Positions 6,424-11,781 of a stretch of DNA of 11,781 bases are shown here, piece by piece. The notes under the pieces were generated by a model. The model ran no database searches. It saw only the letters and a list, made by a program, of their open reading frames with translations, and was not told where the DNA came from. The translations under genes were made by a program, and so were the position numbers. Positions within the stretch are counted from its first letter, which is position 1; the number at the start of each line of letters is the position of its first letter. Origin of the DNA: Proteobacteria bacterium UBA4575 (GTDB taxonomy: Bacteria; Pseudomonadota; Gammaproteobacteria; UBA4575); assembly GCA_002386945.1 (NCBI GenBank), contig DGKH01000031.1, forward strand, positions 1-11,781. Reading direction: 5' to 3'.

Positions 6424-9380
6424 GAATCATCCCTTTTAGTCTTGCCGCGAGTCAGAATGTCGCGCATCGAACGATGCAGTCCAACTGCTTTATGTGTTTG
6501 ATATTGAAGCTTAGACACCGGCTTTTCTGCACCTGGCATCGGCTTAATCGTATCGAAAGTAGGCCATGTACCTGTTTCGCCTGCTGCCGCTGGATAGATC
6601 TTCACTTGCAAATCATACCAAGCTGCTTGCCCCGTAATTGGATCAGAGTTAGTCACTGCGCGATCGGCCGACTTAGACGGTAGATGCTCACTGATCAAAT
6701 GATTCAGCAAGAAGCCATCATTCGATTCGTTCGCCGTAGGATCTAATCCCCAAGCACCTCGTTGTTTACCAATCGCATTCCACGTCCAGATGGTGTTGCT
6801 CTCAACACCTTCCATCAATTTTACTTGAACGCGGATCTTGCCATTTTCAGACTCAACCCAAATCCATGACAGATCAACAATACCCATTTCTTCCGCTTTC
6901 TGGCGGTTCATGTACATATAGTTTTGAGCCAAAATCTGACGTAACCAGGCATTCTGCGAATCCCATGAGTGATACATCATCATTGGACGCTGGGTAATCG
7001 CAAAGAACGGATATTCAGTCGATGAAGTCGCTTGCTGCTCTAACGGCTCATAGTAATCCGGTAGCGGATCAAAATAAGTCACCATGCGATGCTTATCGTA
7101 ATCATTCTTTGGTTGAGGACCATCATATAAACCCTGACCTGCAAGACGGAACTTCTGCAAGGACTCAGAGTACAGCTCCATAATAATCGGCTTAGATGAA
7201 CCAATAAAGCCAGACTCTTTGGCAAACTCTAAATACCCTTTATTAGCGAAGCGGTAGTAGTGATGCTCCTTCGGTAACTTATGCTCAAAGAAACATTCGT
7301 TATCGATATAGTCTTGCCATTGGTTTTGATTCGGCTCACCACGCAATGATTTGCTACCGTCTTCACCACGCCAACCGGCGAGGAAGCCAAGACCTGGTGC
7401 CTTCTCATAATTAATAACGAAATCGTTATAGCCTTCATATTTCGGGCTACCATCTTCCTTCGTAAAGGCTGGGAACTTCAGACGAGTCGCTAAATCAACC
7501 AACACTTCCTGCCATGGTCGTACATCACGATCAGGCTCAATCACTGGCGCACGAATCGCATCACAGACAGCGTGAGGCTCAGAGATCGGACGATCGAGAA
7601 TCGAAATCGTATCGTATCGCTCTAAGTACGTTGTATCTGGAAGGATCAAGTCAGCAAAGGCTGTCATTTCAGAATGGAAGGCATCGGCTACGACTAAGAA
7701 CGGTAGCTTGTATTTATAGTCGCCATTCTCATCTTTTTCACCGCTCTCATCTTTCTCGGTCAGCATATCGCGCACTGAGCTGGTGTTCATGGTTGAGTTC
7801 CAACTCATGTTCGCCATAAAGATGATCAGGGTATCAATCGGGTAGGGATCGCCTTTGACCGCATTGGTAATCACCATATGCATCAAGCCATGATTAGCAA
7901 TCGGTGCATCCCATGAATAGGCCTTATCGATTCGCAATGGCTTACCATCATCATCGATAACCAAATCTTCAGGACAGGTTGGGAAACCTAAAGGTGGTGA
8001 GTTAAGCGGCTGCCCCGGCGAAGTCGGCTTGGCCGGCTTGATCGGTGGCACAATATGTTTTGGGAATGGAGGCTTGGCCAAGTGACCACCTGGAACATCC
8101 ACTGAACCCAACATAATTTGTAATAAGTGAATCGCACGACAGGCTTGGAAGCCGTTGGAATGCGCTGAAATACCACGCATCGCGTGCATAGACACAGGAC
8201 GACCAATGAACTTGTCGTGCTTACGACCGGCCCAGTCAGTCCATTCACAATTAATCTCAATCGTCTCTTCAAACGCAACATGCGCCATTTCTAAGGCCAT
8301 GCGTTCGATGTCATCAGCTGCAACACCACATACTTTGCTGGCTTCTGCTGGTGAGTACTGATCATCTAAGTAGCGTTCTGCTAATAGTGTAAATACTGTC
8401 TTCAGCGCCTTACCGTCGGCTGAAGTGTATTCACCAAATAGAGCAGGCTTAATCTCAGGCAGACTACCATCCACTAGGGCTTCTTTCTCAAGATCCCAAG
8501 ACTGTGGATTGCCTTCAGCATCGCGACAGATCAAACCATCGGTGCTTTCGCCTGGTGTGTTGTAAACCAAGTAAGGTGAATTGGTGTATCGAACCAAATA
8601 TTCCCAATCGAATAAATCATTCTTCATCAAAACGTGAATCATCGACAGCGCGAGAATCGCATCAGTACCCGGCTTAATAGGCACCCATTCATCGGCAATC
8701 GCCTGATAACCCGTACGTACTGGGTTAATCGAGACAAACTTAGCGCCACGGCGCTTAATCTTTTCTAAACCAATTTTAATTGGATTGGATGCATGATCTT
8801 CGGCCACGCCCCAAAGCATGAAGTACTTAGTGTTATCCCAATCAGGATCACCAAATTCCCAGAATGCATGACCAATCGAGTAGAGTCCTGCTGCCGCCAT
8901 ATTGACTGAACAGAAACCACCATGGGCCGCCCAGTTAATGGTGCCGTACTGTTGTGCCCAAAGACCACTTAAAGCCTGCATCTGGTCACGACCAGTAAAG
9001 AATGCAAGCTTCTTAGGATCAGTATTACGGATCTTTTCTAAACGCTCTGATAAATAATCTAGCGCGACATCCCATGATACTGGCTCAAACTCACCGGTAC
9101 CACGCTCGCTGCCTTTCTTACGCATCATCGGCTGCTGTAATTTAGCCGGCGATTTTTGCTTCATAATGCCTGCATTACCCTTGGCACAGAGCACACCCTT
9201 ATTCACTGGATGGTTCTTGTTACCCTGGATAAATCGTACTTCGTTATCTTCGACAGTTACTTTGATACCACAGCGACAAGCACACATATAACAGGTGGTG
9301 TACTTTCCTTCTTGCTTCTCGTGGTTTTCGAACTGCGGCAGGTTGAGGGCGATTGGTAGTCCCTTAAAAGTTGAGGCCAT
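6420..9380 (-). CDS. soeA: SoeA-type molybdopterin catalytic subunit of cytoplasmic sulfite dehydrogenase
   Basis: The catalytic subunit, 986 residues from the chosen ATG, of the DMSO reductase family with bis-molybdopterin guanine dinucleotide. It should oxidise sulfite to sulfate in the cytoplasm. The N-terminal [4Fe-4S] motif is C30-x2-C33-x3-C37-x27-C65. The HGGFC segment (153-157) places C157 where a molybdenum ligand is expected. The C-terminal part has the dinucleotide-binding domain, with TQRPMMMYHSWDSQNAWLRQ at about 798-817. There is no twin-arginine signal, unlike periplasmic PsrA and PhsA, which is the main reason for naming it SoeA. A start at 9395 would add five residues (MKETA); 9380 is preferred because AAGAGA precedes it at normal spacing and nothing precedes 9395. 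It is first in the soeABC operon and its stop overlaps soeB. Close paralogues reduce polysulfide, thiosulfate or tetrathionate, so substrate is strong inference rather than proof. Confidence 0.88.
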   Translation of the reverse strand: MASTFKGLPIALNLPQFENHEKQEGKYTTCYMCACRCGIKVTVEDNEVRFIQGNKNHPVNKGVLCAKGNAGIMKQKSPAKLQQPMMRKKGSERGTGEFEPVSWDVALDYLSERLEKIRNTDPKKLAFFTGRDQMQALSGLWAQQYGTINWAAHGGFCSVNMAAAGLYSIGHAFWEFGDPDWDNTKYFMLWGVAEDHASNPIKIGLEKIKRRGAKFVSINPVRTGYQAIADEWVPIKPGTDAILALSMIHVLMKNDLFDWEYLVRYTNSPYLVYNTPGESTDGLICRDAEGNPQSWDLEKEALVDGSLPEIKPALFGEYTSADGKALKTVFTLLAERYLDDQYSPAEASKVCGVAADDIERMALEMAHVAFEETIEINCEWTDWAGRKHDKFIGRPVSMHAMRGISAHSNGFQACRAIHLLQIMLGSVDVPGGHLAKPPFPKHIVPPIKPAKPTSPGQPLNSPPLGFPTCPEDLVIDDDGKPLRIDKAYSWDAPIANHGLMHMVITNAVKGDPYPIDTLIIFMANMSWNSTMNTSSVRDMLTEKDESGEKDENGDYKYKLPFLVVADAFHSEMTAFADLILPDTTYLERYDTISILDRPISEPHAVCDAIRAPVIEPDRDVRPWQEVLVDLATRLKFPAFTKEDGSPKYEGYNDFVINYEKAPGLGFLAGWRGEDGSKSLRGEPNQNQWQDYIDNECFFEHKLPKEHHYYRFANKGYLEFAKESGFIGSSKPIIMELYSESLQKFRLAGQGLYDGPQPKNDYDKHRMVTYFDPLPDYYEPLEQQATSSTEYPFFAITQRPMMMYHSWDSQNAWLRQILAQNYMYMNRQKAEEMGIVDLSWIWVESENGKIRVQVKLMEGVESNTIWTWNAIGKQRGAWGLDPTANESNDGFLLNHLISEHLPSKSADRAVTNSDPITGQAAWYDLQVKIYPAAAGETGTWPTFDTIKPMPGAEKPVSKLQYQTHKAVGLHRSMRDILTRGKTKRDDS

Positions 9381-9432
9381 AGCTGTCTCTTTCATTTCGT
9401 TGTTAAGTTAGCCCTGCTTACAATGAGCGGGC

Positions 9433-9469
9433 CTTATAATTATTGCCGTCGAAACTCGACGCGCCAATA
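9433..9469 (-). promoter_or_regulatory. Candidate soe promoter region with palindrome
   Basis: On the minus strand a TATAAG (9433-9438) could be the -10 element of the soe operon, about 50 bases before soeA. Instead of a recognisable -35 hexamer there is a perfect inverted repeat, CGTCGA-N3-TCGACG (9447-9461), framed by TATTG (9441-9445) and CAATA (9465-9469). A symmetric site at the -35 position suggests a regulator-dependent promoter. The symmetry is visible; the role is inferred. Confidence 0.35.
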
Positions 9470-9607
9470 AATTCTGCTGATAGGGCGCAGCGGGTAAAGC
9501 TGTACCGAAATTCCTGCGCATTTTGTCATAGCACGAGCCATTTTGATAGCGACTCAGCGGAATCACAAGTGATAGAACACTCCGAGATAGGCGTCTAAAT
9601 GTGTGCC

Positions 9608-9628
9608 AGTCGATATACAACATCAACT
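9608..9628. promoter_or_regulatory. Operator-like inverted repeat AGTCGAT-N7-ATCAACT
   Basis: Two 7-base arms (9608-9614 and 9622-9628), complementary at six of seven positions, surround a 7-base spacer. The form AGTNNAT-N7-ATNNACT is shared with the element at 202-222. The spacing is wrong for an Fnr box, which needs four bases between TTGAT and ATCAA. Confidence 0.3.
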
Positions 9629-9700
9629 AGAAATCATTCTTAATAATTACCCTCATAATGTATTTGTTTTGCACATGAACTGCCTACCCCATGGGAATTG

Positions 9701-9729
9701 TTCAAAAATCACTTCGGCTTAGTTAAGAT
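9701..9729 (+). promoter_or_regulatory. Candidate sigma-70 promoter of fpr
   Basis: TTCAAA (9701-9706) and TAAGAT (9724-9729) are spaced by 17 bases and each matches four of six consensus bases. Transcription would start near 9736, about 30 bases before the fpr ATG. Confidence 0.4.
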
Positions 9730-9765
9730 ACGCGCTGAAAAAAGACACTCTAAGGTAGAACAAAT

Positions 9766-10509
9766 ATGTCGAATTGGATTGATGGCAAGGTAATCGAGAA
9801 TATCCACTGGACCGATACTCTCTACAGCCTACGTGTAGAAGGTGATGTACAGCCTTATAAGGCCGGCCAATTTGGACGTTTAGGCTTAGAAATTGATGAT
9901 GAAATCATCGGCCGCCCCTATTCCTTCGTCAGCGCACCAGATGAGGGCTTCCATGAATTTTATTCCATCAATGTCGCAGAAGGCGCCCTATCCCCGCGAC
10001 TGGCCGAGCTTAAGGCCGGTGATCACGTCTACCTCGGTAAAAAACCGAATGGTTTCCTGATCCTAGATGAAATCCCTGAAAGCGAAGACCTTTGGATGTT
10101 GTCTACCGGCACCGGCATTGGACCGTTCTTGTCGATCCTAAAAACCGATCAAGCTTGGACACGCTTCAACAAACTGGTGTTGGTGCATGCTGTAAGAAAT
10201 GCCGCTGAACTGGCTTATCGCGAGCTGATTGATGAGCTCAGTGCAAAACACCCTGATCAATTCTGCTATGTCCCCTTCGTCAGCCGTGAAAAGACCGACT
10301 TCAGCCTACCGGGACGTATCCCAGCTGGATTTAAGAATGGTTCACTAGAAAAACGTGCTGGAATTAAGGTCGAAGAAGGCAAGTCGCAGATTATGCTCTG
10401 CGGTAATCCAGACATGGTGAAAGATACGCGTGAACTGCTACAAGAGCGTGGCTTGACCAAAAACCTGAGACGTACCCCAGGTAGCATCAGCACCGAAAAT
10501 TACTGGTAA
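9766..10509 (+). CDS. fpr: Ferredoxin--NADP+ reductase, bacterial Fpr type
   Basis: A cytoplasmic FAD enzyme of 247 residues that exchanges electrons between NADPH and ferredoxin or flavodoxin. The FAD-binding RPYS motif is at 50-53, with SVSAP-like SFVSAP following. The NADP-binding loop STGTGIGPFLS is at 113-123, CGNPDM is at 212-217, and the protein ends ENYW, the aromatic C-terminal ending of bacterial Fpr. Length matches E. coli Fpr closely. AAGGT lies nine bases before the ATG. It is divergent from the soe operon across a shared control region, so joint regulation is possible, though it is not a known Soe component. It may also serve the Rieske ferredoxin of this window, which is speculation. 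Confidence 0.93.
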   Translation: MSNWIDGKVIENIHWTDTLYSLRVEGDVQPYKAGQFGRLGLEIDDEIIGRPYSFVSAPDEGFHEFYSINVAEGALSPRLAELKAGDHVYLGKKPNGFLILDEIPESEDLWMLSTGTGIGPFLSILKTDQAWTRFNKLVLVHAVRNAAELAYRELIDELSAKHPDQFCYVPFVSREKTDFSLPGRIPAGFKNGSLEKRAGIKVEEGKSQIMLCGNPDMVKDTRELLQERGLTKNLRRTPGSISTENYW

Positions 10510-10525
10510 CCGCTCCACATCGCAA

Positions 10526-10561
10526 CAACTCAAGCATTTCGCTGATTTAAGGCTTGAGTTG
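10526..10561. terminator. Stem-loop at the convergent ends of fpr and the SixA-like gene
   Basis: A perfect ten-pair stem, CAACTCAAGC (10526-10535) with GCTTGAGTTG (10552-10561), closes a 16-base loop. It begins 17 bases after the fpr stop and includes the last codons and stop of the minus-strand gene. No T run follows on either strand, so as a terminator it is atypical; it may instead protect the 3' end of the fpr mRNA. Confidence 0.4.
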
Positions 10562-11044
10562 CTGCGGTACGGTAAAATTCAGTAATACACCCATCAAACG
10601 GCTGGTAGCGCGCCAATCATCGACTTCAAAACCGACACAATAGTGGCTGCCAGTCGGCAAATCACAGAGCGCATCGCCAGTATAAAAATTACACAGGCTG
10701 GTTAATCCCGGATTATGTCCAACTAGGGCAACGTGCTGCCACTCATTAGATAGGGTCTCAACGCGCGCAATCAGGTCAGCCGAATTTGCAAGATACAGAC
10801 TGGGATCAAAAATAATGTGTTCAGCACTAACCGATAGCGTCTGATTCAAGATCTGCCAGGTCTCCAGCGTACGCCCTGCATCGCTACAAAAAACCCTATC
10901 AATCGGCGCCACCATGCCAGTTAAATGCTTCGCCATACGCCCAGCATCGGCCACGCCGTTGAGGCTTAAGGGGCGCAGATGGTCACTACAGCGAGGATTA
11001 TACTTCGCCTCAGCGTGTCTGAAGATACTTAATATTTTAGTCAT
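10547..11044 (-). CDS. SixA-like histidine phosphatase
   Basis: A 165-residue protein of the histidine phosphatase (phosphoglycerate mutase-like) superfamily, in the short SixA group. The catalytic RHAEA is at 9-13 (H10 would carry the phosphate), SDAGRTLET at 54-62 supplies the second arginine, and VGHNPGL at 108-114 supplies the second histidine. In E. coli SixA acts on phosphohistidine, for example on NPr of the nitrogen phosphotransferase system; the substrate here is not known. No signal peptide is present. The ribosome site is weak. Start at 11044 gives the usual MTKILSIFRHAEA opening. It converges on fpr and shows no functional link to its neighbours. Confidence 0.85.
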   Translation of the reverse strand: MTKILSIFRHAEAKYNPRCSDHLRPLSLNGVADAGRMAKHLTGMVAPIDRVFCSDAGRTLETWQILNQTLSVSAEHIIFDPSLYLANSADLIARVETLSNEWQHVALVGHNPGLTSLCNFYTGDALCDLPTGSHYCVGFEVDDWRATSRLMGVLLNFTVPQQLKP

Positions 11045-11138
11045 TCTTAACTATCGATGAAATCACGGCTACAGATGCTCTACCCATTATTACATTAAAT
11101 AGTGGCTCAAAATTGCCATATAAATGTGTCGCCTTAAA

Positions 11139-11166
11139 TTGTTCTGGCAAGCTGATCATGTAGAAT
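11139..11166 (+). promoter_or_regulatory. Candidate promoter of the fae homologue
   Basis: TTGTTC (11139-11144) and TAGAAT (11161-11166) are spaced by 16 bases. The -10 element matches five of six consensus bases and the -35 only three. An inverted repeat TTGCCA (11113-11118) and TGGCAA (11145-11150) brackets the -35, and TGATCA occurs at 11153-11158 and again at 11209-11214 beside the ribosome site. Confidence 0.3.
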
Positions 11167-11228
11167 AGCCGCCAAAGTTACCCCCCTATGTTTTATATTA
11201 CCCAAGACTGATCAGGAGAAATATCATC

Positions 11229-11777
11229 ATGTCAGAAAGAATTGTAATGCGAGTCGGTGAATCTCTAGTTGCTGGAGGCCCTGCAGGCACCGCGGCTGAG
11301 CCAGAAGTTATTATCGGTGAGCTAGACGGTCCAGTTGGAACTGCTTTTGCTACCCTACTTGGCGATCAAGTTAAGGGGCATAGCCGCGTATTGGCTATCC
11401 TGAATACCGACATCCAAGTGCGTCCTGCAACCTTGATGGTCTCCAAGGTCACGGTTAAAGATGAGCGTTACACCAATATCCTCATGGGTACTGTGCAAGC
11501 CGCAATCGCAAACGGTGTATTAGATGCTGTACGTGCTGGTGACATTCCAAAAGAAAAAGCCAACGACCTAGGTATTATCGTTTCGGTTTGGTTAAACCCA
11601 ATGGTTGCCACAGCCGATGACCTAGATCACAAGGTCTTATTCGACATTCATCGCAAAGCAATGTCTAACGCGATCCACAAGGCCATGAACAATGAGCCGG
11701 ATATCGACTGGTTACTTGAGAACCAAGAAAAGATCACGCACAAGTACTATCAGATGGGCCTAGACGGAAAAATCTAA
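11229..11777 (+). CDS. Formaldehyde-activating enzyme (Fae) homologue, possibly inactive or altered
   Basis: A complete protein of 182 residues belonging to the Fae family, which in methylotrophs condenses formaldehyde with tetrahydromethanopterin. The family pattern is clear: VGESLVAGG at 9-17, EVIIGELDGPVGTAF at 26-40, RPATLMVSKVTVKD at 65-78, the GTVQAAIANGVLDAV helix at 87-101 and IIVSVWLNP at 116-124. In Methylorubrum extorquens Fae the histidine proposed as catalytic lies six residues before the GP-containing loop, in AHIDLIIG; the aligned stretch here is AEPEVIIG, with E24 in its place. The C-terminal region also differs from what I recall of authentic Fae. This suits the Fae paralogues of uncertain function rather than Fae1. 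AGGAGA lies nine bases before the ATG. No other C1 gene is in the window. Confidence 0.85.
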   Translation: MSERIVMRVGESLVAGGPAGTAAEPEVIIGELDGPVGTAFATLLGDQVKGHSRVLAILNTDIQVRPATLMVSKVTVKDERYTNILMGTVQAAIANGVLDAVRAGDIPKEKANDLGIIVSVWLNPMVATADDLDHKVLFDIHRKAMSNAIHKAMNNEPDIDWLLENQEKITHKYYQMGLDGKI

Positions 11778-11781
11778 GTCA

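Larger units (their letters stand above)
9396..9765. other. Divergent control region between soeA and fpr
   Basis: No credible gene was found in this stretch of 370 bases. It holds the candidate soe promoter and palindrome (9433-9469), an inverted repeat ATCAC-N2-GTGAT (9562-9573), a second inverted repeat AGTCGAT-N7-ATCAACT with one mismatch (9608-9628), and a candidate fpr promoter (9701-9729). A weak stem could also form between GCGCAG at 9485-9490 and CTGCGC further on. The length and the number of symmetric elements suggest that both flanking genes are controlled here. Confidence 0.5.

Noticed and set aside
7229..8968. Several frames of 67-101 codons inside soeA on both strands
   Set aside because: They lie wholly within a well-supported catalytic subunit gene, lack ribosome sites and read as low-complexity shadow translations.
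9408..9626. 72-codon frame on the minus strand in the soe/fpr spacer
   Set aside because: No ribosome site, composition unlike the neighbouring genes and no domain pattern; it covers the regulatory palindromes and ends beside soeA. Considered chance.
11145..11160. Sigma-54 promoter before the fae homologue
   Set aside because: TGGCAA resembles the -24 element, but the GC of the -12 element is not present at the required spacing.

Overview
The window looks like chromosome of a sulfur-oxidising, chemolithotrophic gammaproteobacterium of moderate G+C. The lineage is inferred from gene content only. The pointers are a complete three-gene set for a cytoplasmic, membrane-anchored sulfite-oxidising molybdoenzyme of the SoeABC type, a CbbQ/NirQ/NorQ-type AAA+ ATPase, an Fpr-type ferredoxin-NADP reductase and a homologue of the formaldehyde-activating enzyme Fae. 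No rRNA, tRNA, insertion sequence, phage gene or CRISPR array was seen, and nothing in base or codon use suggests recent transfer.

Layout from left to right. Positions 1-45 hold the first 15 codons of a minus-strand gene that begins like an exported protein. A divergent spacer with an operator-like inverted repeat separates it from a plus-strand Crp/Fnr-family regulator (382-1029). A large imperfect hairpin lies between the regulator and an orphan CbbQ/NorQ-type ATPase (1124-1972). Next, on the minus strand, is a 37-residue single-helix membrane protein (2109-2222) with its own Shine-Dalgarno sequence and intrinsic terminator. It is followed by an AI-2E family transporter (2431-3474), a minus-strand pair of small uncharacterised genes of which the second is cysteine-rich (3487-4186), and a stand-alone Rieske ferredoxin (4371-4688).

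A bidirectional terminator at 4715-4743 separates the Rieske gene from the minus-strand operon soeA-soeB-soeC (9380 down to 4774), the core of the window. SoeA, with no Tat signal, should oxidise sulfite in the cytoplasm. SoeB carries four [4Fe-4S] clusters and SoeC is an eight-helix quinone-side anchor, so electrons should pass to the quinone pool. A 385-base control region with several inverted repeats separates soeA from the divergent fpr (9766-10509). fpr meets a minus-strand SixA-like phosphatase (10547-11044) tail to tail. The window ends with a complete Fae homologue (11229-11777) that appears to lack the catalytic histidine of authentic Fae.

The strongest leads for something undescribed are the 37-residue membrane protein, the Fae homologue with an altered active site, the cysteine-rich gene pair, the ATPase without its usual partner, and a symmetric motif found in two divergent control regions. 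No defence system or other large new multigene system is evident.
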